Assembly (NCBI GenBank): GCA_030447865.1
Contig: JAUJOD010000001.1
Coordinates: forward strand, 372,001-436,000
From: Nocardioidaceae bacterium
GTDB lineage: Bacteria; Actinomycetota; Actinomycetes; Propionibacteriales; Nocardioidaceae
DNA length: 64,000 bases
Direction of reading: 5' to 3'
The stretch's first letter is position 1. Every line of letters begins with the position of its first letter. Position numbers and translations under genes: made by a program. The notes beneath the pieces are model-generated. The model was not told the DNA's origin. It did not search any database and was given only the letters and a program-made list of their open reading frames with translations. Shown piece after piece: positions 46,070-54,684 of the stretch.

Positions 46070-46630
46070 TCAGCCCTGATAGGTGCGGTCGTGTGGAGTC
46101 GCCTGGTAGCTGATGTGAACGTGGTTCCTGTGGTTAGCGGTGGCACTACCGGCGTCGGCCATCAGTCGCCAGCCCTCGCTGGCCCGCTCAACCGACCAGA
46201 TCCGCTGCTTCCAGATGATGTAGGTGATGTTCAGCTGCTCGTGGTGCTTCCTGGAGAACTCGGCGATGCGGTGCCCCTTGGCTTTGTGCGAGTACACCAT
46301 GAAGTCCGCGGCGAGACCCTTGCCGTGGTCACCTGTGGACGATCGGTAGCCGTAGACCGTGCGGACGGCGTACCTGTGCTTGACGAATCGGGAAGACCAC
46401 GTGGCGTGCGTCTGCAGCCCCCAGGTCTCGGTGCCCGCACCGTCTGCATAGGTGAGGCCACCGACGGGGATGTAGACGGCACCACTGTTGTCGACGGAGT
46501 GCGCGGCGGCGGGCCCGACTACGGCGCTGGTGGCGCCGGTGCCGGCGAGGCAGAGAGCAAGGAGAGTAGCGGCGACCCGGCGGCCGCGATGGGAACGTGG
46601 TCGGCGGTGCCGACCAGGGGAAGCGGACAT
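46070..46630 (-). CDS. Secreted M15/VanY-like peptidoglycan peptidase
   Basis: A 186-residue exported protein with a long Arg-rich N-region and hydrophobic segment (cleavage around 43-45). The mature domain has zinc-site-type motifs GDHGKGLAADF (His102, Asp109) and NHRNHVHIS (His170, His172), the pattern of M15 DD-carboxypeptidases and the related 'ARB-07466' domain. It probably trims wall peptides. The ATG at 46630 follows GGAAGGG by nine bases. Its leader is a c-di-AMP riboswitch (46647-46800), which links the enzyme to wall-stress or osmotic control. Confidence 0.82.
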   Translation of the reverse strand: MSASPGRHRRPRSHRGRRVAATLLALCLAGTGATSAVVGPAAAHSVDNSGAVYIPVGGLTYADGAGTETWGLQTHATWSSRFVKHRYAVRTVYGYRSSTGDHGKGLAADFMVYSHKAKGHRIAEFSRKHHEQLNITYIIWKQRIWSVERASEGWRLMADAGSATANHRNHVHISYQATPHDRTYQG

Positions 46631-46646
46631 AGGAAAAACCCTTCCT

Positions 46647-46800
46647 ACGCCTGCGGGGTTAACTGTCGGGTTCGGGCTTGGAAGGTTCCCGGCCGCGTCA
46701 AACTGGTGCGGCTACACCCCAAGGCCGGAGCGGCTGCTCCGACCGGAAGACCTGGGTCCCCCGCTCCTGCCCGATGTGGTGGGATGGGCACCCGTGGCGT
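46647..46800 (-). ncRNA. c-di-AMP riboswitch (ydaO/yuaA family)
   Basis: The leader contains the ydaO hallmarks in order: GAGCGGGGGACCCAGG, then TTGGGGTGTAGC, then CCCGAACCCGACAGTTAACCCCGCAGGCGT. The closing P1 helix pairs ACGCC (46796-46800) with GGCGT (46647-46651). The GAGCGGGGGACCCA and CCGACAG-TAACC-CGCAGGCG blocks are near-consensus. It ends 16 bases before the start codon and includes nothing that codes. The ribosome-binding GGAAGGG follows directly and can pair with the TTTTCC before the ATG, suggesting translational control. Confidence 0.9.
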
Positions 46801-46847
46801 GGTCGGGGGCAGGATTCGGCATTCCGACCGGGCGCGAGCGCTTGTAA

Positions 46848-46860
46848 ACCGCTGAGCGGT
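46848..46860. promoter_or_regulatory. Perfect 13-bp palindrome at the promoter of the M15-like gene
   Basis: ACCGCT-G-AGCGGT overlaps the candidate -10 box on the minus strand, in a position where a bound repressor would block transcription. No regulator gene adjoins it, so the function is inferred only from position. Confidence 0.35.
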
Positions 46861-46887
46861 ATAAACGACTCATCACGACGCTAACAA
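46858..46887 (-). promoter_or_regulatory. Candidate promoter for the riboswitch-controlled M15-like gene
   Basis: On the minus strand TTGTTA (46882-46887) and TATACC (46858-46863) are separated by 18 bases. Each matches 4 of 6 positions of the vegetative consensus. Transcription would start about 50 bases before the riboswitch closing helix. Confidence 0.4.
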
Positions 46888-47096
46888 GTCGCACAACTAT
46901 GCGCTACCCCGAATCACAGCTCTGGGGTCGCACAGCGCCAGTCGCTCGCACGCCCTTGCCTGACGTTGTACCTGCCAAAGTACTGACCGAAGTCGGCTTT
47001 CAGGGGAGAAAACTGGCTGGTTCGTTGACTTTGGTCAGGACTTTGGCACGGCTGTGGATGGCCGGGTGCTCCTGGATGGCGGGGTGCTCCCTGAAT
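46888..47096. other. Gene-free stretch between the M15-like promoter and galK
   Basis: No conserved frame, RNA or repeat array is visible here. It contains the short near-repeat GGATGGC(C/G)GGGTGCTCC at 47055-47089. It lies downstream of galK on the minus strand, so a terminator is expected, but I cannot point to a convincing hairpin. Confidence 0.4.
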
Positions 47097-48227
47097 CTAG
47101 CCAGGATCCGGTTCGACGCTGGCCGCGCCCCGAGCCGGCGAGGCGGCCCAGATGGTTGGCTCCCGCCAACCGTGCTCGTCGTAGGCCGCGCGAACCGACT
47201 GCTTCACCGCGCCTGCGGCGGCGCTTGGGCACAGCGCGATCGCACAGCCACCGAACCCACCCCCGGTCATCCGGGCCCCCAGCGCCCCCGCGAGCAACGC
47301 TGACGAAACCGCCACGTCGAGCTCCTCGCACGACACCTCGAAGTCGTCGCGCAACGACTGGTGTGAGGCGGTCAACAAGCCGCCGATCTCCGCCGTCTGA
47401 CCGGCGGCCTCGAGCCGCTGGACTACGTCGCTCACCCGGTGGATCTCCGTGACGACGTGGCGCGCACGCCGTAGCAGAACCGGGTCGGAAAGCGACGTGA
47501 CCTGATCGAGGGTGGCATCGCGCAGCGAGTCGAGGCCGAGCCTGGAGGCCGCCTCCTCACAGGACGTCCGCCGGTCGCCGTACTCGCTGCCTGCGAGCTC
47601 GTGCTCGGCGTGGGTGTCGATGACGAGGAGGGTGAGGTCCGCGTGGTCGGGGTCGAAGGGGACCGCACGGGTCTGCATCGTCCGGCAGTCGAGGAACAGC
47701 GCATGCCCCTCCTCGCACAGCATCGAGGCGAGTTGGTCCATCGACCCGGTTGGCACCCCCACGAAGTCGTTCTCGGCTCGACGGGCCAGTGCGGCGATGG
47801 TGACCCGGTCAAGCCCCAGCCCCAGCTCAGCGTTGATCGCGCAGGCGACGGAGCACTCCAGCGCGGCCGACGATGACAGCCCCGCGCCGACGGGTACGTC
47901 GCTACGGATCGTCACCTCGAGCCCGCTGATGCCGCCAGCCGGGTCGCCCGCCCCCTCGGCCGGCTGGTCGATCTTCTCGCGCACCGCCCAGACCACGCCT
48001 GCGACGTACGCCGCCCAGCCGGTGACGTCGCCGGGCTGTACGTCGACCGAGAACGTGGCCGGTTCGTCCGCCGTGTCAGAGGTAACCGTGACGACGCCAC
48101 TGTCGTTCGCGGTCACGGACGCCGTGGTCGCCATGGAGAGGGCAAACGGCAGCACGAGACCCTCGTTGTAGTCGACGTGCTCGCCGATGAGATTGATGCG
48201 TCCCGGCGCAGCCCATGTCGCGGTCAT
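47097..48227 (-). CDS. galK: Galactokinase
   Basis: Phosphorylates galactose at C1 in the Leloir pathway. The 376-residue GHMP kinase has the galactokinase signature GRINLIGEHVDYNEG near the N-terminus, the GHMP ATP-binding motif PVGAGLSSSAALE, and the C-terminal RMTGGGFGGCAIAL. The ATG at 48227 directly precedes the conserved start; a longer frame is open but unconserved. galT and galE are not adjacent. It is divergent from the GH51 arabinofuranosidase, and both could respond to sugars released from arabinogalactan, though the promoters look separate. Confidence 0.93.
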   Translation of the reverse strand: MTATWAAPGRINLIGEHVDYNEGLVLPFALSMATTASVTANDSGVVTVTSDTADEPATFSVDVQPGDVTGWAAYVAGVVWAVREKIDQPAEGAGDPAGGISGLEVTIRSDVPVGAGLSSSAALECSVACAINAELGLGLDRVTIAALARRAENDFVGVPTGSMDQLASMLCEEGHALFLDCRTMQTRAVPFDPDHADLTLLVIDTHAEHELAGSEYGDRRTSCEEAASRLGLDSLRDATLDQVTSLSDPVLLRRARHVVTEIHRVSDVVQRLEAAGQTAEIGGLLTASHQSLRDDFEVSCEELDVAVSSALLAGALGARMTGGGFGGCAIALCPSAAAGAVKQSVRAAYDEHGWREPTIWAASPARGAASVEPDPG

Positions 48228-48302
48228 GCCTCTGCACTCATCATCTGGGTCAGCCCGCCTGTCCTCACGCATTCCAGCAAAGCGACCCCGCGTCGCAGTC
48301 CC

Positions 48303-48320
48303 CCGCCGTGCCCACGGCGG
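48303..48320. promoter_or_regulatory. Perfect GC-rich palindrome between galK and the GH51 gene
   Basis: CCGCCGTG-CC-CACGGCGG is an 8+2+8 bp perfect inverted repeat in the 187-base divergent region. It may be an operator for either gene; no regulator gene is nearby. Confidence 0.4.
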
Positions 48321-48358
48321 CGTAGGGTCAAACCCCGGGTGAACTGAAGCGGTACACG

Positions 48359-48386
48359 ATCTTTACAAACGGCATCTTTACAAACG
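48359..48386 (+). repeat. Tandem direct repeat (ATCTTTACAAACG, twice) before the arabinoside operon
   Basis: The 13-mer occurs at 48359-48371 and 48374-48386, with a 15-base period, 29 bases before the GH51 start. The AT-rich repeat stands out from the GC-rich surroundings and sits where a -10/operator region would be. It may bind an activator or repressor, or reflect a local duplication. Confidence 0.55.
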
Positions 48387-48414
48387 ACGCGCCGAACGGA
48401 TAGAACGGCAGGTG

Positions 48415-49968
48415 ATGAAGTCGGTGACGCTGACACTCGATCCGGCCTTTCGGGTGGGACGCGTTGACCCCCACCTGTTTGGTTCCTTCGTAGAGCACAT
48501 GGGGCGGTGTGTCTACACGGGCATCTTTGAGCCCGGCCATCCCACCGCGGACTCCAACGACTTCCGACAAGACGTCCTCGACCTCACCCGCGAGCTCGGC
48601 TGCACAATCGTGCGCTACCCCGGCGGTAACTTCGTGTCCGGCTACCGGTGGGAGGACGGGATCGGCCCCGTCGACCAGCGACCGCGGCGCCTTGACCTGG
48701 CCTGGAAGACCATCGAGACAAACGAGGTCGGGGTCGACGAGTTCGCCACCTGGTGCAGAGCCGCGGGCGTCGAGCCGATGATGGCGGTGAACCTCGGCAC
48801 CCGGGCGGTCCAGGAGGCCACCGACCTGCTCGAGTACTGCAACCATCCCGAGGGTACGGCGCTGTCGGACCTGCGGCGGTCCAACGGCCAGAAGGAACCG
48901 CACGGCATCAAGGTCTGGTGCCTCGGCAACGAGCTCGACGGGCCGTGGCAGGTCGGGCACAAGACCGCGGCCGAGTACGGCCGGCTGGCAGCGGAGACTG
49001 CGCGGGCGATGCGGATGGTCGACTCGACCATCGAGCTGGTGGCCTGCGGCAGCTCCAACACCTACATGCCGACGTTCGCGGCGTGGGAAGCCACGGTGCT
49101 CGAGCAGTGCTACGAGCTGGTGGACTACGTCTCGCTGCACAACTACTACGAACCCGTCGACGGCGACGTCGACAGCTTTCTCGCCTCCGCCGTCGACCTC
49201 GAGCGAGCCATCGAGGCACTGGTGGCCACCGCCGACCACGTCGGGGCTCGGCTGCGCTCGCCCAAGAAGCTCCGGCTCTCCGTCGATGAGTGGAACGTCT
49301 GGTACCAGCAGGACTTCGCCGGCCAAGACAACCTCGACTGGGCCGAGTCGCGGTCACTGATCGAAGACAGGTACGACGTCACCGACGCCGTGGTGGTCGG
49401 GTCGCTGCTCATCACGCTGCTGCGCCACGCCGACCGGGTCGGCATCGCGTGCCAAGCGCAGCTGGTGAACGTGATCGCACCCATCCTGACCGAACCGGGA
49501 GGACCCGCCTGGCGGCAGACGATCTTCCACCCGTTCGCCCAGATGGCGCGACACGCCCGCGGGGAGGTGCTGCGCGTCGACATGCACACCCCGACGCACC
49601 ACACGGCGCTGTACGGCGATGTCGCGCTCGTCGAGGCGACGGCGACGTACGACGACCAGTCCGGCGAGCTGGCCATCTTCGCGGTCAACCGCGACCGGGC
49701 CGAGCCAGTCGAGATCGACCTCGACGTGCGCGGATTCGCCGAAGGGTGGAGACTCGAAGCCACGACCTTTCACCATGACGATCCCGCCACCCGTAACGTG
49801 GTCGAAGACCCCGACCGGGTCGTCCCTCGTCGGTTGGAGCAGACCAACCTCACCGAGGGGCACCTGGCCGGTGTCCTTCCACCGCTGTCGTGGAACGTGC
49901 TTCGTCTCGTCCCCACCGCAACTGAACCTTCCCCCTCCTCAACCGACCGCAAGGAGCAGCAAGCATGA
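48415..49968 (+). CDS. Alpha-L-arabinofuranosidase, GH51
   Basis: A 517-residue cytoplasmic enzyme that releases arabinose from imported arabino-oligosaccharides. The TIM barrel has the acid/base glutamate in GNELDGPW (Glu173) and the nucleophile glutamate in DEWNVWY (Glu292), and the C-terminal beta domain is present. RYPGGNFVSGYRWEDGIGP is a further GH51 landmark. There is no signal peptide, so it acts after uptake by the ABC transporter encoded next. The ATG at 48415 is preferred to the GTG just before it. Its stop overlaps the binding-protein gene by 4 bases. Confidence 0.94.
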   Translation: MKSVTLTLDPAFRVGRVDPHLFGSFVEHMGRCVYTGIFEPGHPTADSNDFRQDVLDLTRELGCTIVRYPGGNFVSGYRWEDGIGPVDQRPRRLDLAWKTIETNEVGVDEFATWCRAAGVEPMMAVNLGTRAVQEATDLLEYCNHPEGTALSDLRRSNGQKEPHGIKVWCLGNELDGPWQVGHKTAAEYGRLAAETARAMRMVDSTIELVACGSSNTYMPTFAAWEATVLEQCYELVDYVSLHNYYEPVDGDVDSFLASAVDLERAIEALVATADHVGARLRSPKKLRLSVDEWNVWYQQDFAGQDNLDWAESRSLIEDRYDVTDAVVVGSLLITLLRHADRVGIACQAQLVNVIAPILTEPGGPAWRQTIFHPFAQMARHARGEVLRVDMHTPTHHTALYGDVALVEATATYDDQSGELAIFAVNRDRAEPVEIDLDVRGFAEGWRLEATTFHHDDPATRNVVEDPDRVVPRRLEQTNLTEGHLAGVLPPLSWNVLRLVPTATEPSPSSTDRKEQQA

Positions 49969-51317
49969 ACCGCACACCCAGTTCGACCGAGCAGTCCCCC
50001 ATCCCATCGGTGTTCACCCGCCGTCGCTTCCTCAGCTTGAGCGCGCTCACCACGGCCGCGCTGGTCACCGGCTGTGGCGGTGGTACGACCGTCGGTGGCA
50101 GTGAAGAAGGCGTCGGGGGCTTCGAGGGCACCTACGACGGCCCGGCCGTGACCCTTGACTACTGGAACGGCTTCACCGGCGGCGACGGCCCGGCCATGGA
50201 CGCCCTGGTGAAAAGGTTCAACGCCGACCAGAAGAACATCACGGTCAAGCAGAACACCATCGAGTGGGGCGACTTCTACACCCGTCTCCCGGCTGCTGCC
50301 GGCGCGGGCCAGGGTCCAGACGTCGGTGCGATGCACCTTGATCAGATCGCCACCCAAGCAGCCACGAAGATCATCGTGCCCGTCGACGACGTTGCCTCCG
50401 CGCTCGGGCTGACCGAGGACGACTTCGCCGCGTCGGTGTGGCAGCCGGGTATCTACCAGGACAAGCGCTACGGCATCCCGCTCGACGTGCACTGCCTGGC
50501 CATGTACTACAACAAGGACCACTTCGAGAAGGCTGGCATCGACTCCCCGCCCACTGACGCGGCGAGCCTCGAGGAAGCGTGTCAGAAGCTTCAGCAGGCG
50601 GGTGGCGTCGAGTTTCCGTTCTGGATGCCGAACCAGTGGCCGGCACACCTGATGTTCCTCAGCTTGCTGTGGCAGTTCGGCGGGGAGCCGTACGGGGGAG
50701 ATGGCACCGAGGCCACCTTCGGCTCCGAAGAGGGAGTCAAGGCACTCACGTGGATGAAGGAGCAGGTGGACAAGGGCTTCAGCCCCGCCAACGTCGACAT
50801 CGACGCTCAGTACACCGCCTTCAAGAATGGGCAGAACTCGATCACCTGGGACGGCATCTGGCAGATCAACGACCTGGAAGAGTCCGGAATGAACTGGGGG
50901 ATCGCGCCGCTGCCGACGATCGGTGAGCAACTGGCGTCGTGGGCAAACTCCCACAACTTCTTCCTGACCTCCCAGGCGGCGCAGGACACCAACAGCGCCA
51001 ACGCCGCCAAGGTGTTCATCGGCTGGATGAGCCAACAGTCGGCAGCGTGGTCCGACGCCGGCATGATCCCAGCGCTCAACGAGGCACGGGAGAGTCCCGA
51101 GTACGAGAACTCGCCGCAGGCGGCGCTCGGAGAGCAGGTCGACAACCTGCACTTCCTGCCGGCCGTCCCGGGGCTGGGCACGGTGCAGGCCGAGACGCTC
51201 GAGTTGGCGGTCAACGCGGCGATCCTCGGTCAGAAGCCGGTGGAGGAAGCCCTGAGCGAGGCACAGAGCAACGCCACCGAGCTCATGCAGAAGAACGCCG
51301 AAAAGTTCGGGGGCTGA
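49965..51317 (+). CDS. Sugar ABC transporter substrate-binding lipoprotein (CUT1 family)
   Basis: A 450-residue extracytoplasmic binding protein. It has a twin-arginine signal TRRRFLSLSA (residues 18-27) and a lipobox LVTGC with lipidation at Cys37, so it is a Tat-exported lipoprotein. The mature part is a family-1 solute-binding fold (LDYWNGFTGGDGPAMDALVKRFN near 54-76, typical of oligosaccharide binders). AAGGAGC lies about ten bases before the ATG at 49965. The GH51 and GH43 neighbours indicate arabino-oligosaccharides as the ligand, by inference. Confidence 0.92.
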   Translation: MNRTPSSTEQSPIPSVFTRRRFLSLSALTTAALVTGCGGGTTVGGSEEGVGGFEGTYDGPAVTLDYWNGFTGGDGPAMDALVKRFNADQKNITVKQNTIEWGDFYTRLPAAAGAGQGPDVGAMHLDQIATQAATKIIVPVDDVASALGLTEDDFAASVWQPGIYQDKRYGIPLDVHCLAMYYNKDHFEKAGIDSPPTDAASLEEACQKLQQAGGVEFPFWMPNQWPAHLMFLSLLWQFGGEPYGGDGTEATFGSEEGVKALTWMKEQVDKGFSPANVDIDAQYTAFKNGQNSITWDGIWQINDLEESGMNWGIAPLPTIGEQLASWANSHNFFLTSQAAQDTNSANAAKVFIGWMSQQSAAWSDAGMIPALNEARESPEYENSPQAALGEQVDNLHFLPAVPGLGTVQAETLELAVNAAILGQKPVEEALSEAQSNATELMQKNAEKFGG

Positions 51318-51323
51318 TGGGCC

Positions 51324-52283
51324 GTGGCAACCGTCACGCCGGTCAAGCCGCCGGAAAAAGCGGTCCCACCGCCGGTCAGCGCCAACCCGATGCGGGACCA
51401 CCCGCTCACCGCCTGGCTTTTCCTCGCTCCTTACCTGGTGCTCTTCGGCGGTTTCGTGTTGCTGCCCATCGGCCTGGGGCTATGGATGAGTCTGCACAGC
51501 TGGGATCCGCGGCTGCCCGCCAAGCCCTTCATCGGGTTGGAGAACTACGCTGACCTGATCGACCCCGGCTCGGTGTCCTTCGACCCGTTCTGGAACTCCA
51601 TGCAGGCCACCGGCATCTTCACGCTGTTCAGCGTGCCGCTGCTGATCGTGGTGCCGCTCGCGGTCGCTGTCGTCATGAACGAGCGCTTCCCCGGGCGAAA
51701 CCTGTTCCGTGCCGTGTACTTCGCGCCGTACGTCTTGGGCGTCGCGGTGGTGGGTGTCGTCTGGCGGTTCCTGCTCGACGCGAACATCGGACTGGTGAAC
51801 CACTACCTCGGCGTCATCGGGCTATCCGGGAACATCCCCTGGTTGAGCTCGCTGCCCGAGGCGTGGGTGGCTCTTGTCGGTGTGACGGTGTGGTGGACGC
51901 TGGGCTTCAACGCGGTCATCTTCCTCGCCGGCCTGCAAGACATCCCCCGCGAGCAGTACGAGGCGGCCGAACTCGACGGGGCGAGCACCTGGCAGAGCTT
52001 CCGAAACGTGACGTTGCCGAACCTGCGGCCGGTGACTGCCTTCGTCTTGATGATCACGATCATCGCGTCCGCCAACATGTTCGGGCAGTCCTTCATCATG
52101 ACCAACGGTGCGCCCGGGACGGAGACCCGCACGGCCATCTTCGAGATCGCCAACACCGGCCTGCGTGAGTTCGCGATGGGAGAGGCGGCGGCGGCGAGCT
52201 GGATCCTGACCGTACTGCTCATCATCGCCTCGCTCGGGGTCTTCTGGTTCTTCCGCGAGAAGGAGGAAGGTGGCCGATCATGA
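51324..52283 (+). CDS. Sugar ABC transporter permease (MalF-like)
   Basis: A 319-residue inner-membrane subunit with six predicted helices. The cytoplasmic EAA loop EAAELDGASTWQSFRNVTLPNLRP (about residues 213-236) is characteristic of CUT1 permeases. The start is GTG at 51324, 6 bases after the binding-protein stop. It overlaps the second permease gene by 4 bases. With that partner it would form the channel for arabino-oligosaccharide uptake. A cytoplasmic N-terminus of about 30 residues rich in proline precedes the first helix. Confidence 0.92.
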   Translation: MATVTPVKPPEKAVPPPVSANPMRDHPLTAWLFLAPYLVLFGGFVLLPIGLGLWMSLHSWDPRLPAKPFIGLENYADLIDPGSVSFDPFWNSMQATGIFTLFSVPLLIVVPLAVAVVMNERFPGRNLFRAVYFAPYVLGVAVVGVVWRFLLDANIGLVNHYLGVIGLSGNIPWLSSLPEAWVALVGVTVWWTLGFNAVIFLAGLQDIPREQYEAAELDGASTWQSFRNVTLPNLRPVTAFVLMITIIASANMFGQSFIMTNGAPGTETRTAIFEIANTGLREFAMGEAAAASWILTVLLIIASLGVFWFFREKEEGGRS

Positions 52284-53092
52284 AGGCGCTGCGCTACAGC
52301 GTGCTCGGCCTGCTGACAGTGCTCTTCGTCAGCCCGCTGGTGTTCATGCTTGTGACGTCGTTCAAGACGCGGGCGGAGGCGGTGCAGACGCCACCGTCCT
52401 GGATACCGGACGCGCCGACGCTTCAGGCGTACCGGCTGATTCTCGACGCTGCCGAGACGCCGGTCTTCCGGTGGTTCGGCAACTCGATGATCGCTGCCAC
52501 CCTGAACTCCATCCTGGTGGTGGCGACCTCCGCTCTCGCCGCCTACGCCCTGGCACGGCTTGAGTTCCGCGGGCGCAAGATCGTCATGGCGCTGATCATC
52601 GCCACCTTGTTCGTGCCGCCGGTGATCTTGGTGATCCCCAACTACGAGGTCGTCAACCAGCTGCAGTGGCTCGACAGCCTGATTGCCATCATCGTCCCGA
52701 CAGCCGCCAACGCGTTCGGCGTCTTCTTCCTCCGGCAGTTCTTCCTGCAGCTCCCCCGCGAGCTGGAGGAGTCGGCGTTCCTCGACGGCGCCAACCGGTT
52801 GCAGGTGTTCTGGAAGGTCATCCTGCCGCTGTCAAGGCCGGCGCTGGCAACACTTGCCCTGCTGGCGTTCCTGACGAACTGGAACGACTTCCTCTGGCCG
52901 GTCTACGTGCTGTTCAGCCCGGAGAACCAGACGCTCCAGGCGGGCCTGTCGACGCTGCAGTCGGCCAACAGTGTGCGCTATGACCTGCTGATGGCGGGCG
53001 CTGTGATCGCCAGCGCACCGGTCCTGCTCCTGTTCGTCTTCGCGCAACGCTTCGTGATCGAGGGAGTCTCCCGCTCCGGTCTGAAGGGGTGA
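52280..53092 (+). CDS. Sugar ABC transporter permease (MalG-like)
   Basis: Second channel subunit, 270 residues and about six helices. The EAA loop reads EESAFLDGANRLQVFWKVILPLSRP (about residues 160-184) and the C-terminus has the family's FVIEGVSRSGLKG. It starts in an ATGA overlap with the first permease and its stop overlaps the next gene by 4 bases, so the unit is tightly coupled. No ATPase gene follows; the CUT1 systems of many actinobacteria share a common ATPase (MsiK type) encoded elsewhere. Confidence 0.93.
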   Translation: MKALRYSVLGLLTVLFVSPLVFMLVTSFKTRAEAVQTPPSWIPDAPTLQAYRLILDAAETPVFRWFGNSMIAATLNSILVVATSALAAYALARLEFRGRKIVMALIIATLFVPPVILVIPNYEVVNQLQWLDSLIAIIVPTAANAFGVFFLRQFFLQLPRELEESAFLDGANRLQVFWKVILPLSRPALATLALLAFLTNWNDFLWPVYVLFSPENQTLQAGLSTLQSANSVRYDLLMAGAVIASAPVLLLFVFAQRFVIEGVSRSGLKG

Positions 53093-54606
53093 GCCTCGAA
53101 GGCCGTCAGGTTGATCGCCGTACCCTGCTCAAAGGCGTCGGCCTGACGGCCGTGCTGGGCCTCAGTGGGCTTCCGCTCGGGTGTGACCAAGCCCCGTCAG
53201 CTGTCGACGGAGCCCCGACGCCTGCAGGCGGGCAGCCCGGCATCCTCGGCCTGTCATTCCGCGTCCAGACGCAGTACCGGCCGTTCGAACTGCTGGCGCC
53301 CGGGTTCGAGCAGGTCCGCATCCAGCCCGGTCCGGCGCGGTCGTTGGTCCGCCTCGACGCCGGGCCGGTAGCGCCGTTCGCAGCGGTCGAGCTGTCGGTG
53401 GCTGCCATCGACGGCGCCGAGGTGGTGGCGGGTCTGTTCAGCGCCAGCGGCGACTCCGTCGCTGCGGTGTTCTCGCCGGCCCGGCGGCAGGTGCGGATCG
53501 AGGTGCGCCGAGACGGCGACACCCGGGTGGTCGCCGAGACAGCCGTCGAGCTGCAAACGCCCGTCAAGGCAGCCTTCGCGGTGTGCGAGAACCAGGTGAC
53601 AGCGCTCGTCGACACCGGCGACGGCTGGCAACCCGTGGTGACGAACCGGGACGACGTCGCCGCCCTGATCGACCTGCGTGACCCCGCAACGCTGGCGACG
53701 TTCTCCTACGGGTACGGCGTCGGCGGGACAGGCGGCGAGGCCCGGTTCAGCCGGGTTACGGCGGGGCCGTTCGGCATGGCCGGGCTGCGCGACCCTCACC
53801 TGGTGCAGCGGCCGGACGGTACGGCGTACATCCGCGACGGGAAGGCCTACCTGACGTTCACGTGCGCCGGTCTTGGCTTTTTCCAGCAGGCGCACTGGGG
53901 GGTGTTCACCTTGGACCTCGCTGACCCCACCCAGCTACGACAGGTGGCCCAGTTGTACGCACGACGCGACGGCTTGCTGCTGGGCGACCATGCCGGGCAG
54001 CTCGTCATCGATGAGCGGGGTGACCGCTTCATCGCGCTGAACACCTCGTGGGGGGACTTCGACGATGGCGGAGTCCACGCCTTGCACACCGCCACCAGCG
54101 ACGACGTGCTCAGTGGGGTGCACCTGCTGGAGACCAAGCGACTTGACCTGCCGACGAAGCTCAGCAGCTGGGACCCCGGGGCGACGCAGATCGACGGCCG
54201 ATGGCACGTCTCGTTCGTCGAGAGTCCCTCGCAGGACCCCTTCGACTTCCACCCGGCGCTCGCAGCCGGGCCCGTCGGGGCGGCGTACGACCAAGGGTTG
54301 GAGCTGGTCGGCGCCGACCCTTCGCTGCACCAGTGCGAGGGTCCGATCCTGCAGCGGGTCGACGGGGAGTGGTTCCTGCTCGCCAGTGACGGCGAGACCC
54401 GGGAGTATCCCGTCTACGACTTGGCGATGAAGCGGCTGGGCGCCTTGGACGCGCCGTACGGCACCAACATCCCCCACCCGCAGATCGTTCCCCGCCCCGA
54501 CGGTGGGTGGCTCATGGTCACGTTCGAGGGGACGCAGTACGCCGAGGAGATCCTCGGGTACGGCGGCCACGGGGACTTGGTGATCATGTCCTCGGGTCCG
54601 CGCTGA
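53089..54606 (+). CDS. Tat-exported lipoprotein with a GH43-like beta-propeller domain
   Basis: A 505-residue protein with a twin-arginine signal DRRTLLKGVGLT (residues 9-20) and lipobox LPLGC (Cys32). The first 180 residues resemble a small beta-sandwich, and the rest shows the repeating strands of a five-bladed propeller (GMAGLRDPHLVQRPDGTAY, WDPGATQIDGRWHVSFVES, GPILQRVDGEWFLLASDG), as in GH43/GH32-type enzymes. The DPHL block may carry the catalytic base aspartate; other catalytic residues are not assigned. It is the last gene of the transporter operon and probably trims or binds arabino-oligosaccharides at the membrane. Confidence 0.7.
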   Translation: MSLEGRQVDRRTLLKGVGLTAVLGLSGLPLGCDQAPSAVDGAPTPAGGQPGILGLSFRVQTQYRPFELLAPGFEQVRIQPGPARSLVRLDAGPVAPFAAVELSVAAIDGAEVVAGLFSASGDSVAAVFSPARRQVRIEVRRDGDTRVVAETAVELQTPVKAAFAVCENQVTALVDTGDGWQPVVTNRDDVAALIDLRDPATLATFSYGYGVGGTGGEARFSRVTAGPFGMAGLRDPHLVQRPDGTAYIRDGKAYLTFTCAGLGFFQQAHWGVFTLDLADPTQLRQVAQLYARRDGLLLGDHAGQLVIDERGDRFIALNTSWGDFDDGGVHALHTATSDDVLSGVHLLETKRLDLPTKLSSWDPGATQIDGRWHVSFVESPSQDPFDFHPALAAGPVGAAYDQGLELVGADPSLHQCEGPILQRVDGEWFLLASDGETREYPVYDLAMKRLGALDAPYGTNIPHPQIVPRPDGGWLMVTFEGTQYAEEILGYGGHGDLVIMSSGPR

Positions 54607-54628
54607 GCCAGCGAGTCGAGGAACCTCC

Positions 54629-54643
54629 GCGTGAACTTCACGC
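54629..54643. promoter_or_regulatory. Perfect 15-bp palindrome upstream of the secreted GH43 gene
   Basis: GCGTGAA-C-TTCACGC is a 7+1+7 bp perfect inverted repeat, 41 bases before the GH43 start and 23 bases after the transporter operon. It is a good size for a LacI- or GntR-type operator. Without a T-run it is a poor terminator. Confidence 0.45.
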
Positions 54644-54684
54644 AAACTCTTGCCGTGCGGGGTAGATGGGAGCACAGTTAGCCC

